Assembly: GCA_029207755.1 (NCBI GenBank)
Contig: JARCOQ010000006.1
Coordinates: forward strand, 1,466,846 to 1,530,845
Length of the DNA stretch: 64,000 bases
DNA from: Chamaea fasciata
Taxonomy: Eukaryota > Chordata > Aves > Passeriformes > Sylviidae
Direction of reading: 5' to 3'
Made by a program: the position numbers and the translations under genes. Positions within the stretch are counted from its first letter, which is position 1. Each line of letters starts with the position of its first letter. The notes below the pieces were generated by a model. It saw only the letters and a list, made by a program, of their open reading frames with translations, was not told the origin of the DNA and did not search any database. This document shows, in pieces, positions 1 through 12,625 of this stretch.

Positions 1-445
1 AAGCCAGGATGGAGCTCTCCTGGATCCAGACCTGGGACAATGGATCATCATCCCAAGCCAGGATGGAGCTCTCCTGGATCCAGACCTGGGACAATGGATC
101 ATCATCCCAAGCCAGGATGGAGCTCTCCTGGATCCAGACCTGGGACAATGGATCATCATCCCAAGCCAGGATGGAGCTCTCCTGGATCCAGACCTGGGAC
201 AATGGATCATCATCCCAAGCCAGGATGGAGCTCTCCTGGATCCAGACCTGGGACACTGGATCATCATCCCAAGCCAGGATGGAGCTCTCCTGGATCCAGA
301 CCTGGGACAGTGGATCATCATCCCAAGCCAGGATGGAGCTGTTCTGGATCCAGACCTGGGACAGTGGATCATCATCCCAAGCCAGGATGGAGCTCTCCTG
401 GATCCAGACCTCGGAATTTGGAACACCATCCCAAGCCAGGATGAG
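1..445. repeat. 54-bp minisatellite, about 8 copies
   Basis: Near-perfect direct repeats of 54 bp start at 1, 55, 109 and so on, each containing GGATGGAGCTCTCCTGGATC. The unit is 18 codons long, so all copies read open, but the translation is only the repeat. The array runs off the left edge of the window; the last copies (from about 400) are degenerate. Confidence 0.95.
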
Positions 446-984
446 GCTGTGGCAGCAGGATTTGGGACCCCCTCACGGACAGACACCCCTGCCCAGCCGG
501 ACACTGTTTGGAAAAAGCAAACTCTGGGATTCTGGGATTTTGGAACCCCCAGAGCATCCCTGCCTGACCCGGGCGCTGCGGCAGATTTAGGAGAATTTCC
601 ATTTAGGGCGGAAAAATCGGGAATTAACGCTGCAGGAGCGGCGGGGCCGTGTCAGATCCCATTACCGCGGACCATTATCCTTCCCGGTGTCGCAGGAATA
701 ATTCACGTCCCGCTCGTCCTGGGGGATCCCAGCCTGGGCCCCGGAGCTAATGAGGCGTTGGGGATCGCTGGCTCCAGCCCGCTCCGTCCCGCCGCTCCCG
801 GAATGTAAAAGTCAGGTTCGTGCATTAGGAATTGAATTTTCTTTTTCCGCTCCGAAGCTCGAACAAGGGAACGGATGAGACGCCGGGATGAGCGGAATGA
901 GACCCAAAATGTTCCCTTGGAGGCGGGCAGCAGCTCAGCCTGAAATCCCGGCTGGAATGAGCTCGGGAATTGGGGTGGAAATTG
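446..984. other. Unique GC-rich spacer, no gene seen
   Basis: Non-repetitive sequence between two minisatellites. No splice-flanked exon, conserved protein motif or transposon end was recognised. Confidence 0.6.
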
Positions 985-2350
985 GGGCTGGGGGGGTTGT
1001 GAATCCCTGGATTTGGAAGTTCCCAAACACTCCCAGGGTGGAAATTCGGCTGGGGGTGATGAACCCCGAGATTTTGGGGGGTCTTGAGCTCACCCAGGGT
1101 GGAAATTGGGGCTGGGGGTTTGTGAATCTCTGGATTTTGAGGATCCCAAACATCCCCAGGGTGGAAATTGGAGCTGGGGGTTTATGAATCCCTGGATTTT
1201 GAGGGTCCTAAATACTCCTGGGGTGGAAATTGGGGCCGGGATATTGTGAATCCCTGGATTTGAAAGATCCCAAACATCCCCAGGGTGGAAATTAGGGCCG
1301 GGGGATTGTGAATCCCAGATTTTGAGGATCCCAAACACCCCCAGGGTGGAAATTTGGGCTGGGGGTTTGTAAATCCCTGGATTTCAAGGATCCCAAAAAC
1401 TCCCAGGCTGGAAATTGGAGCTGGGGGTTTGTGAATCCCTGGATTTGAATTATCCCAAACACTCCCAAGGTGGGAATTGGGGCCAGGGGTTTGTGAATCT
1501 CAGATTTTGGGGGATCCTAAACACTCCCAGGGTGGAAATTTGGGCTGGGACATTGTGAATCCCTGGATTTTGAGGGTCCCAAACATCCCCGGGGTGGAAA
1601 TTTGGGCTGGGGGTGATGAACCCCGAGATTTTGGGGGCCTTGAACTCTCCCAGGGTGGAAATTGGAGCTGGGGGTTTGTGAATCCCTGGATTTGAAAGAT
1701 CCCAAACATCCCCAGGGTGGAAATTTGGGCTGGGGTTTTGTGAATCCCTGGAATTCAAGGATCCCAAAAACTCCCAGGGTGGAAATTTGGGCTGGGCGTG
1801 ATGAACTCCCAGATTTTGGGGGAACCCCAAACGTCCCCAGGGTGGAAATTAGGGCCAGGGCTTTGTGAATCCCAGATTTTGGGGGTCTCATACACTCCTG
1901 GGGTGGAAATTGGGGCCGGGATATTGTGAATCCCTGGATTTTGAGGATCCCAAACACTCCCAGGGTGGAAATCTGGGCTGGGGGTTGTGAACTCCCAGAT
2001 TTTTGGGGTCTCAAACACTCCCAGAGTGGAAACTAGGGCTGGGGGGTTGTGAATCCCAGATTTTGTGGATCTCAAACATCCCCAGGGTGGAAACTGGGAC
2101 TGGGGGTGGTGAATCCCTGGATTTGGAAGATCCCAAAAATCCTCAGAGTGGAACTTGGGGCTGGAGGTTTCTGAACCCCCAGATTTTTGGGGTCCCAAAC
2201 ACCCCCAGGGTGGAAATTTGGGCTGGGGGTTTGTAAATCCCTGGATTTCAAGGATCCCAAAAACTCCCAGGGTGGAAATTGGAGCTGGGGGTTTGTGAAT
2301 CCCAGATTTTGGGGGTCCCAAACACTCCTGGGGTGAAAATTAGGGCTGGG
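985..2350. repeat. ~62-bp degenerate minisatellite
   Basis: About 22 copies of a 61-63 bp unit built from a CAGGGTGGAAATT block, a GGGCTGGGGGTTTGTGAAT block and a GGATTTTGAGGATCCCAAAC block. Anchor positions 1034, 1095, 1157, 1219, 1281 and 1342 give the period. Divergence between units indicates an old array. Open frames on both strands here are repeat artefacts. Confidence 0.92.
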
Positions 2351-2379
2351 GGGGAGCCAGGGAGAGCAGAAACCAGGAG

Positions 2380-3990
2380 GACCAGGGTGAACTGGGAGTA
2401 CTGGGAGGAGGGAATTGGGGTAACTGGGAGTACTGGGAGGAGGGAACTGGGGTAACTGGGAGTACTGGGAGGAGGGAATTGGGGTAACTGGGAGTACTGG
2501 GAGGAGGGAATTGGGGTAACTGGGAGTACTGGGAGGAGGGAACTGGGGTAACTGGGAGCACTGGGAGGAGGGAATTGGGGTAACTGGGAGTACTGGGAGG
2601 AGGGAATTGGGGTAACTGGGAGTACTGGGAGGAGGGAATTGGGGTAACTGGGAGTACTGGGAGGAGGGAATTGGGGTAACTGGGAGTGCTGGGAGGAGGA
2701 ATTGGGGTAACTGGGAGTACTGGGAGGAGGGAATTGGGGTAACTGGGAGTGCTGGGAGGAGGAATTGGGGTAACTGGGAGTACTGGGAGGAGGGAATTGG
2801 GGTAACTGGGAGTACTGGGAGGAGAGAATTGGGGTAACTGGGAGTACTGGGAGGAGGGAATTGGGGTAACTGGGAGTACTGGGAGGAGGGAATTGGGGTA
2901 ACTGGGAGTACTGGGAGGAGGAATTGGGGTAACTGGGAGTACTGGGAGGAGGGAACTGGGGTAACTGGGAGCACTGGGGGTGGGAACTGGGCAGGAAAGC
3001 CAGGGGGAGATGGGGTAACTGGGAGTACTGGGAGGAGGGAATTGGGGTAACTGGGAGTACTGGGAGGAGGGAACTGGGGTAACTGGGAGTACTGGGAGGA
3101 GGAATTGGGGTAACTGGGAGTACTGGGAGGAGGGAATTGGGGTAACTGGGAGTGCTGGGAGGAGGAATTGGGGTAACTGGGAGTGCTGGGAGGAGGGAAT
3201 TGGGGTAACTGGGAGTACTGGGAGGAGGAATTGGGGTAACTGGGAGTACTGGGAGGAGGAATTGGGGTAACTGGGAGTACTGGGAGGAGGGAATTGGGGT
3301 AACTGGGAGTGCTGGGAGGAGGAATTGGGGTAACTGGGAGTGCTGGGAGGAGGAATTGGGGTAACTGGGAGTACTGGGAGGAGGGAATTGGGGTAACTGG
3401 GAGTACTGGGAGGAGGAATTGGGGTAACTGGGAGTGCTGGGAGGAGGAATTGGGGTAACTGGGAGTACTGGGAGGAGGGAATTGGGGTAACTGGGAGTAC
3501 TGGGAGGAGGAATTGGGGTAACTGGGAGTGCTGGGAGGAGGAATTGGGGTAACTGGGAGTACTGGGAGGAGGAATTGGGGTAACTGGGAGTACTGGGAGG
3601 AGGGAATTGGGGTAACTGGGAGTGCTGGGAGGAGGAATTGGGGTAACTGGGGTGGGGATCAAGGGGATCTGGGGCAGCTGGAGGAGCCCAACGGGGCCAG
3701 GGGAAACTGGGAACACTGGTGGGGATGGGGGAGAGCTGAGGGGGGAACTGGGAGAGCCAGGGGGGAGCCGGTGGGTAACTGGGAGTACTGGGAGGAGGGA
3801 ACTGGGGGAACTGGGGTGGGATGGAGGGTAACTGGAGCCGCCGGAGGAGCCCAGCGGGCTGCGGGAGGAGCCGAGGGGGGAGCCGGTGTTAATGGGGAGT
3901 ACTGGGAGGAGAAATTGGGGTAACTGGGAGTACTGGGAGGAGGGAACTGGGGGAACTGGGAGCACTGGGGTGGGATGGAGGATATCTGGA
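2380..3990. repeat. 31/32-bp minisatellite, about 40 copies
   Basis: Units of 31 or 32 bp combine GTAACTGGGAGTACTGGGAG with GAGGGAATTGGG; the two lengths differ by one G. The core array ends near 3650, then decays into degenerate copies up to about 3990. The G-rich strand is + throughout. A 541-codon open frame on the - strand is purely this repeat. Confidence 0.95.
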
Positions 3991-4904
3991 GCCGCCGGAG
4001 GAGCCCAGCGGGCTGCTGGAGGAGCCGAGGGGGGCGAGCCGGGGCCCGCCCAGCCTCACCCGGGGGCCTCATTCCCACGGCGCTGCCAAAGCAAACATTC
4101 CCGGGGCGCTGCCCGGGGCCGCGCTCCCAGCCCGGGGTGACCCTTGGCCGTGGGGACCGGCAGGGCAGGGCAGGGGACAGCGCGGGGAGCGGCGCTGGCA
4201 GGGCAGGATTCCATCCCCTGCCACCCCCTCCCTCGCCTTTGGAACCGCATTCCAGCCGGAGGGAATCCAGATGTGCTCCCCAACATCTGGCCGAGGTGAC
4301 CTCGGGATTCCCAAGTTTTTTTTGGTTTGTTTTTTTCGGTTTGGTTTGGTTTGTTTTTCCCTCGGTTTGGAATCCCACAGCTCTTCCCAGCCCCGCTCCC
4401 GGCCAAAGAAAACCTCCCTGTGTTGACTCAGGTGCCAGCGCCGGGCGGGTGACGCGGGTGTCACCGCGGCGTCCATTTATTTCGTTGGATTTGTCCTTTT
4501 TCCTTCAGCTTTTCGCGCCAGGAAAGGGAAAAGGAGGGAAAACGCGGGAGGGGCTGGAGGGGAATCATCCCACAGCGCTGCCTCCTCTTCCTCCCTCTCC
4601 CTGTTGGGAAATGGGAAAAAAAAAAAAAAGGGTTTTCCACCCCAAATCCCCATTCCATTTCCAAAATACGGAATTCCCCGCCCCCCCACCCGGATTTGGG
4701 GACGAGTGATTTATTCCCGCTCTTCCCACCGCTGTTTTTCCTCTCCCACAGCCGGATTCCCGGTTATCTCTCCGGTTATCTCGCCGCCCATCCCACATTC
4801 CTGCCGGGCATGGAATGAGCCGCCCGTCCCGCTCGGCCTGCCCCGGCTGCGCTCCGCCCGCCCCGGGAATGAGAGCGAGGGGGGACCCCGAGGAGAAAGG
4901 GGGG
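3991..4904. other. Unique GC-rich spacer
   Basis: No gene recognised. It contains a T-rich low-complexity patch (about 4315-4365) and an A run near 4616-4629. Confidence 0.5.
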
Positions 4905-6645
4905 AGGCTTGGACACAGGAAGGTGCTGGTTCCAGGAGGATTGTGGTCCCCAGGAAGGTTCTTATCCCCAGGAACGTTCTCATTCCCAGGGAGGTTCTCA
5001 TTCCCAGGTGGATGGTGGTCTCAGGCGGATGTTGGTCCCCTGGAAGGTTCTCACTCCCAGGAAAGTTCTTATTCCCAGGGGGATGCTGGTCTCAGGAAAA
5101 TGCTGCTCCCAGGAAGACCGTGGTCCCCAGGAAAGTTCTCATTCCCAGGAAGGTTTTCATTCCCAGGAAAACACTGGTCCCAGGTGGACAGTGGTCTCCA
5201 AGAAAGTTCTCATCCCCAGGAAAGTTCTCATTCCCAGGTGGATGCTGGTTCCAGGAGGATGCTGGTCCCCAGGAAAGTTCTCATTCCCCGGGAGGTTCTC
5301 ATTCCCAGGTGGATGCTGGTCCCAGATGGATGTCGGTTCCCAGGAAAGCTCTCATTCCCAGAAGGTTCTCATTCCCAGATGGATGGTGGTCCGAGAAGGA
5401 CAGCGGTCCCTAGGAAAGTTCTCATCCCCAGGAAAGCACTCATTCCCAGGAAAGCTCTCATCCCCAGGAAAGTTCTCATTCCCAGGAAGGTTCTCATTCC
5501 CAGGAAAGCTCTCATTCCCTGGAAAGTTCTCATTCCCAGAAGGTTCCCAGTCCCAGCAAAATGCTGGTCCCAGGAGGATGTTGGTCCTCAGGAAAGTTCT
5601 CATTCCCACGTGGATGCTGGTCCCAGGAGGATGGTTGTCCCCAGGAAAATGCAGCTCCCACAGGAGTGTTGGTTCCCAGGAAAGTTCTCATTGCCAGGGA
5701 AGTCCTCATTCCCAGGAAAGTTCTCATTTCCAGGAATGTTCTCATTCCTAGGAAAGTTCTCATTCCCAGGGAAGTTCTCATTCCCAGGAAAACGCTGGTC
5801 CCAGGCAGATGTTGGTCCCCAGAAAAGTCTTTCCCAGGAAGATCCTTGTCCCCAGGAAGTTTCTCATTCCCAGGAGGATCCTCATCCCCTGGAAGGTTCT
5901 CATTCCTGGAAGGATCCTCATCCCCTGGAAGGTTCTCATTCCTGGAAGGATCCTCATCCCCTGGAAGGTTCTCATTCCTGGAAGGATCCTCATCCCCTGG
6001 AAGGTTCTCATACCAGGAAGGATCCTCATCCCCTGGAAGGTTCTCATTCCCAGGAGGATCCTCATCCCCTGGAAGGTTCTCATTCCTGGAAGGATCCTCA
6101 TCCCCTGGAAGGTTCTCATTCCAGGAAGGATCCTCATCCCCTGGAAGGTTCTCATTCCTGGAAGGATCCTCATCCCCTGGAAGGTTCTCATTCCTGGAAG
6201 GATCCTCATCCCCTGGAAGGTTCTCATTCCAGGAAGGATCCTCATCCCCTGGAAGGTTCTCATTCCTGGAAGGATCCTCATCCCCTGGAAGGTTCTCATT
6301 CCTGGAAGGATCCTCATCCCCTGGAAGGTTCTCATTCCAGGAAGGATCCTCATCCCCTGGAAGGTTCTCATTCCAGGAAGGATCCTCATCCCCTGGAAGG
6401 TTCTCATTCCCAGGAGGATCCTCATCCCCTGGAAGGTTCTCATTCCTGGAAGGATCCTCATCCCCTGGAAGGTTCTCATTCCAGGAAGGATCCTCATCCC
6501 CTGGAAGGTTCTCATTCCTGGAAGGATCCTCATCCCCTGGAAGGTTCTCATTCCTGGAAGGATCCTCATCCCCTGGAAGGTTCTCATTCCTGGAAGGATC
6601 CTCATCCCCTGGAAGGTTCTCATTCCCAGGAGGATCCTTTCCCTG
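4905..6645. repeat. 18-bp / 36-bp minisatellite
   Basis: The left half (4905-5870) is a loose array of 18-bp modules around CAGGAAAGTTCTCATTCC. The right half (5870-6645) is a homogenised 36-bp unit made of two 18-bp halves, GGAAGGATCCTCATCCCC and TGGAAGGTTCTCATTCCT, repeated about 21 times. The unit is a multiple of three, which explains open frames of up to 769 codons in several phases; none has coding character. Confidence 0.95.
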
Positions 6646-7200
6646 ATTTCCCCGCTTTTCCGTTCACTTTGGCTTCCCAGGATTGTTCCCTTTTCCAGCT
6701 GGTCCCACGCTGGGCCTGGAAAGAGGAACTGGACGGGGCCAGGAGGGGTCCAGGACCTCCCGAGCTTCTGTGGAGCTGGGACAACGCCGGCTGGCAATGG
6801 GATGAGGCTCCTGGATGTCCTGGAAAAGGGGCATCCAAGGAAAGGGACTGGATCTCCTTCTGGATCCCACTGCTTCCCACCACGGGAATATCGGGAGAGT
6901 CCTGGCAGATCCAGGGTTCCCATCAGAGGGAGGGCAGCCCCCAGGCCCCGGCGGGGTTTTTTTGGTCTTATCTTCTTTTATTTTATCTTCTTTTTATCCT
7001 CTTTTCTTCCGCTAGACTCGGGATTAAACGCTCCAGAGACAAATTCCGTGTTCGGACTCGGATGTTTACGGATTCTTATTTACGTCACACTCTCACGAAT
7101 GGCGGGTTTCAGCCGACAGAGTGAAAAATGTCTCTGACTGGCCACAAGGTCCTTTAAGCACAAACTGTCCGATTAGGAAATGACACCTGAATTATTTTTA
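6646..7200. other. Unique spacer
   Basis: No exon recognised. The stretch from about 7010 to 7200 is less GC-rich, contains a perfect TTACGTCA motif near 7079, and leads into the AT-rich island. It could be a fragment of a transposable element, but no terminal repeats were found. Confidence 0.35.
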
Positions 7201-8690
7201 CTTTTAACCCAATGACCGACCAGCCCTGGCCCGCAACGAGGATTTTTTTTTTTTTTTCTCCATCCAATTAGCAAATTGGGTAGAAATCACAAAATTTTCT
7301 ACCCGAAAACCACCCAGAGCCGTGAAGAAGAAGGTGAAAAAGAAGGACTCAGCCTCCACCTAAAATCCTCCCGAATCCTTACTTTATATAAATTATACTT
7401 TATACATATATATACACACATAACTTAATATTACTTAATTAACATATATATAAAACTTAACAAATATTATTATATTATTGTTATATAAACTTAATATAGG
7501 ATTATATATATATAACTTAATATTACTTAATTTTATATATGTATATATAACTTCACTAATATTATTAGTTAAAGGGTTTATATAGGTATAAACTTAATAT
7601 AACTTAATATAGATAACTTAATATTACTTAATTTTATATATACATATAACTTAACTAATATTATTATTAAAGGGTTTATATACATATATAAACTTAATAT
7701 AACTTAATATAGATAACTTAATATTACTTAATTTTATATATACATATAACTTAACTAATATTATTATTAAAGGGTTTATATACATATATAAACTTAATAT
7801 AACTTAATATAGATAACTTAATATTACTTAATTTTATATATACATATAACTTAACTAATATTATTATTAAAGGGTTTATATACATATATAAACTTAATAT
7901 AACTTAATATAGATAACTTAATATTACTTAATTTTATATATACATATAACTTAACTAATATTATTATTAAAGGGTTTATATACATATATAAACTTAATAT
8001 AACTTAATATAGATAACTTAATATAACTTTTATATATATATACATAACATAATGTTACTTCATTAACATATATACATAACTTAACTATTATTATTATATT
8101 ATTATTATATATAAACTTAATATAACTTGATATATGTATAACCTAATATTACTTAAATTTTTATATATATATAACTTTAATAATTTTATTAGTTAAAGGG
8201 TTTATATATACATAAACTTAGTATAACCTAATATATATGTAACCTAATATTATTTAATTTTCAATTAATTAATATTAAATATTAATTTTATTATAATATT
8301 TATCTTAATATATTTAATTAATTTTAATTAATTAATATTATTTAATTAATATATGTTTAATCTAATTAATTAATATATATGCAACTTAACTAATAATATT
8401 AATAAAGGGTCTATATATACATAAACTTAGTATAACCTAATATATATAACACCTAATATTATTTAATTTTTAATTAATTAATATTAAATATTAATTTAAT
8501 TATAATATTTATTTTAATATACTTAATTAATTTTAATTAATCAATATTATTTAATTAATTAATATATATTTATATAGTCTAATTAATTAATATATGTGTA
8601 AGTTAACTAATAATATTATTAGTCAAAGGGTTTATATCTATATATATAAAATATAAATAAATATGTATACAATCCCTGAAATTCTAAGTT
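7200..8690. repeat. AT-rich island with 100-bp satellite
   Basis: About 1.5 kb almost wholly A/T, in sharp contrast to its GC-rich flanks. From about 7611 to 8020 a 100-bp unit is repeated nearly perfectly: AGATAACTTA starts at 7611, 7711, 7811, 7911 and 8011. Each unit has one AAAGGGTTTATA block as its only G/C-bearing landmark. The remainder (8021-8690) is a decayed version of the same theme plus TTAATTAA-rich sequence. Confidence 0.93.
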
Positions 8691-9049
8691 TTCCACCCTG
8701 CGGTATCTAAATTCTACCCAAATTACACGCCCCTAATTCTAGTTCTGTTATTTAATTTTTGGAAGCCTTTTCCACGGCCTCAGGTGGAACGCAGTGGGGT
8801 TTGTTTTTCTTTTTGGGTGGGGGGCAGTGCCTGTCAGCACAGAAAATCTGGAATTCTCGGGGTCCCATCCCCAGGGCTGGGCGGGCCCGGCGCTGCTCGG
8901 GGGGGAAGTGAAAGGGGCGAGGAGGAAGCGGGGGCAGAGAGCTGGGTCGGGCTGCCCCGGCTTTTCCTTCCTCCCCGCGGATCGCACGGAGCTCTCCCGG
9001 TGCCAGGGCAGTGCCTGGTGCTCCTGGGACAGGGCTGGCACAGATCCCG

Positions 9050-10790
9050 GTTCTGAGAGTCCACCGGGATTGGCGCGGATCCCAAATCCATGAGTCCACT
9101 GGGATTGGCACAGCTCCGAATCCAGGATCCCGCTGGGACTGGCAGAGCTCCCAAATCCAGGGTCCCACCAGGATTGGCACAGCTCCCAGATTCAGGAGCC
9201 CACTGGGATTGGCACAGATCCCAAATCCAGGATCCCACTGGAACTGGCAGAGCTCCCAAATCCACAAGCCCACCAGGACTGGCACATCTCCCAAATCCAG
9301 GAGCCCACTGAGACTGGATCATTTCCAAAATCCAGGAGCCCACAAGGACTGGCAGAGCTCCCAAATCCACAAGCCCACCAGGACTGGCACAGCTCCCAAA
9401 TCCAGGAGCCCACTGGGACTGGATCATTTCCAAAATCCAGGATCCCACAAGGACTGGCAGAGCTCCCAGATCCAGGAGCTCACTGGGACTGGCACATTCC
9501 CCCCACACCAACCCACCAGAACTGGCACAGCTCCCATCTCCCACTGGGACTGGATCATTTCCCAAATCCAGGAGCCCACCAGGATTGGCACAACTCCCAA
9601 ATCCAGGATCCCAAAAGGATGGGCACAGCTCCCAAATCCAACAGCCCATGGAGACTGGCACAACCCGCACACCATGAGCCCACCAGGACTGGCACAGCTC
9701 CAAAATCCAAGAGCCCATCGGGTTTGGCCCATCTCCCACACCAAAAACCCACCAGGCCTGGCACAGCTCCCAGTTCCAAAAGTCACCAGACCTGGCACAG
9801 CTCCCACATTCAGGGTTCCACCGGGATTGGCACAGCTCCCAAATCCAGGATCCCACCAGGATTGGCACAGCTCCCAAATCCAGGAGCCCACGGAGACTGG
9901 CACAACCCACACACCAGGAGCCCACCAGAACTGGCAGAGCTCCCATCTCCCGCTGGGACTGGATCATTTCCCAAATCCAGGAGCCCACAGTGATTGGCAC
10001 AGCTCCCAAATCCAGGAATCTGCTGGGACTGGCACAGTTCCCAAATCCAGGAGCCCACCAGGACTGGCACAGCCCGTACGCCAGCAGTCTGTCAGGATTG
10101 GCACAATTCCAAATTCCAAAAGTCACCAGGCCTGGCACAGCTCCCAAATCCAGGAGCCCACCGGGACTGGCACAACCCGCACACCGGCAACACACCAGGA
10201 TTGGCACAAGTCCCGTTTCCAAGAGTCCACCGGGATTGGCACAGATTCCAAGCCCAAGAACCCACAGGCCTGGCACAGCTCCCATTCCACGGTCCCAGCA
10301 GGACTGGCACAGCTTCCAATTCCAAAAGTCACCAGACCTGGCACAGCTCCCAAATTCAGGGTTCCACGGGGATTGGCACAGCTCCCAAATCCCAAAGCCC
10401 ACCCAAACTCCCACAGCTCCCAAATCCAAGACCCCCCCCAGGGCTGGCACAGTTCCCAAATCCAAAATCCCACTGGGATTGGCATAGGCCCTTATTCCAG
10501 GAGCCCCCCAGCACTGGCACAGCTCCCAAATCCAAAAGCCCATCCAGACTCATACAATTCCCAAATCCAAGAGCCCGCCAGAGCTGACACAGTTCCCAAA
10601 TCCAAAATCCCACTGGGACTGCCACACTTCCCAAATCCAAAAACCCACCCAAACTCACACAGCTCCCAAATCCATAAACCCACCCAAACTCACACAGCTC
10701 CCAAATCCAAGAGCCCCCCAGCATTGGCAGAGCTCCCAAATCCAAAATCCCACCCAAAGCCACACAACTCCCAAACCCAGGAGCCCCCCG
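9050..10790. repeat. 35-bp minisatellite, about 50 copies
   Basis: The unit contains GGCACAGCTCCCAAATCCA joined to GGAGCCCACCAGGACT. Because 35 is not a multiple of three, the translation cycles through three phrases every 105 bp, giving long open frames on both strands with no coding meaning. The last ~400 bp are more degenerate. Confidence 0.93.
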
Positions 10791-11204
10791 GGCTGTCCCA
10801 GCCGCACCCCAGTCCCTTTCCCGGTGGACTCTGTGTCCCTTTCCCGGGGCTGGCACGGCCGGGGGGGCGCCGGGGGCCGTGGGCATCCCCCTGCTGACTC
10901 AGCATCCCGCAGGGCACGTTCCCACGCCGCCGGGACACGCGGTCGGGCACTGACCCCGAGGGGTCACCACGGGCCAGGCCTCACACAGTGCCACCAGGGC
11001 CACCAATGTCACCGATGCCACCGGTGTCACCGTGCCATGGCTGCCACCGGTGTCACCCGCCCTGGGGGTCTTCACTCCAGGTGCCAGATGTCGGATCTGG
11101 ATCCTGTTCCAGCAGAGCTGGATCAGCCTCGACGTCCCCTGTGGTGTCCAGCTGAGAATTCCTTCGGAAATTTCTTCTCCTGCCTGTGGGGACGGCTCCC
11201 GCTA

Positions 11205-11550
11205 TGCCAAGCCCCAGTGTCCAGCCTGGCCTTGGACATTCCCAGGGATCCAGCAAATGTGGGAATTCCAGCCCAGCCCCTGCCCACCCTCCCAGGCAGG
11301 AATTGCTAATGCCCAAGATCCCAGCCCAATGTCCCCTTTCCCAGTGGGAAGCCATTCCCTGTGTCCTGTCCCTCCAGGCCTTGGCCCCAGTCCCTCTCCA
11401 GCTCTCCTGGAGCCCCTTTGGGGACTCTGAGCATTCCCGGGATTTTTCCCTTCTCCAGGGGAACATTCCCAGCTCTCCCAGAGCTGAGCTGCTCCAGCCC
11501 TCGGGACATTCAGCATTCCCAGGACAACCAGGATCCCTCTTGGTGACACG
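11205..11550 (-). mobile_element. CR1 retrotransposon fragment
   Basis: In antisense this matches the 3' part of avian CR1: GGCCTTGGACATTCCCAGGG, then a block corresponding to the CR1 region around CCCTCTCCAGCTCTCCTGGA, then TTCTCCAGGGGAACATTCCC. It is nearly identical to a second copy at 17,465-17,742. Identification is by recognition of the CR1 consensus, not by a search. Confidence 0.8.
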
Positions 11551-11949
11551 GGAGGACAAACACCATCACTGCCAGCATTTCCCTTTTCCTTCTTTCCCGT
11601 TTTATCCGCTGAGCACGGAGCCCACGATCCAGGCTATCCCAAGGCTGGGTTGGGATCGGTTTTCCCGGCCGTTCCCCCCCCCCCCCCCAATTTCCCAAAT
11701 TTTCCCCCCAATTCCCAGCAAAATCCCAACCCCTCCCTGGCAGGGCGAGGGCAGAGCCGCCCTCGACTCCATCCGAGACACAACAAAAAACATTCCCGAA
11801 TTATCAGCACCGATCCCAAAATGTTCCCACAGGGAACGAGAAACCAACCCAGCCCCACCACCAGCAGGACCCTGAACCCGGAAGACCTCGGAGCGTCCCG
11901 AATCCCCCCCAAAAAAACCGCGGAATTAGGGAAAAGCTGCCGCTGCCAC
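11551..11949. other. Unique spacer
   Basis: No gene or repeat array seen; it contains a C-run near 11,677-11,689. Confidence 0.4.
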
Positions 11950-12106
11950 CACTTCCCAAAATGGGGGCAGAGACATTAAAGAGGGAAGTTGCTGCGGTTT
12001 GGGGCTCCTCGCCCTCCTCCCCTCCCTCCCCGCTGATAAAGGGACGTCCCTGAGCGCGGGGACAGGCGACTTCCCGATGTCACCGCTGCGGAGCCGCCGC
12101 CGCCAG
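11950..12106 (+). promoter_or_regulatory. Candidate promoter and untranslated first exon of SIGLEC1
   Basis: A GC-rich segment ends in a good splice donor (CCGCCAG, then GTAACG from 12,107). It holds a purine-rich ATTAAAGAGGGAAGT at 11,975-11,989, similar to the site of the myeloid factor PU.1, and an inverted GGAA-type site near 11,950. The donor could pair with the acceptor TGTCCCCAG ending at 14,606, 54 bp before the SIGLEC1 start codon. An ATG at 12,077 would stay in frame with SIGLEC1 through that splice. Only the donor and motif are seen; the promoter role is inference. Confidence 0.35.
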
Positions 12107-12479
12107 GTAACGCCGGGGTTCTCCAGGGATGGGCAATCCCGGGAATTCCGGGATGAGGGTTGGGCTTGGCAGGTGGAAGGATTCCTTTGCATCTCCAAGA
12201 GTCAGGGAAGAGCCTGGAATTCCGGGAATCGCATCCAGGCTTGGAAGGGGGTCACATCCATCCCTTCTCCCCAGGAATGGTGTCCCACCACCCGCCGCGA
12301 TCCCGGTTTCTCTGGTTTTTTGGGATGTGATGGAGCTGAAGGGTCCCACACTGGGAATGTCCCCTCTCTGCCCTTGTTCCCTGTGCCGAAAAGTGACTTT
12401 TAAACTGCAGGGATGGGTGGGAGGTTGGGAAAAAAATTCCTCCCTCTGACGGTGGGAATGAAATTCCCAGATTTGCTGC

Positions 12480-12625
12480 GGCTGCCCCATCCCTGGGAGC
12501 GTCCAAGGCCAGCTTGGACAGGGTTTGGAGCCACCTGGGATAGCAGGAGGTGTCCCTGCTCATTCCCTTGGGATTGAGATGAAATTTCAACCCCTTCCCA
12601 TCCCATCCCATTCCCTAAATCCCGT
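12480..12625 (+). mobile_element. CR1 3' fragment
   Basis: Sense-orientation CR1 3' region: GTCCAAGGCCAGCTTGGACA, GGTTTGGAGCCACCTGGGAT and AGGTGTCCCTGCTCATTCCC follow in consensus order, ending in degraded tail sequence. Confidence 0.8.

Noticed and set aside
2340..3965. 541-codon Pro/Ser-rich open frame on the - strand
   Set aside because: Entirely the 31/32-bp array, not a mucin-like gene: no signal peptide, no unique flanking domains.
4815..7124. 769-codon open frame
   Set aside because: Translation of the 36-bp minisatellite; a repeat unit divisible by three keeps every phase open.
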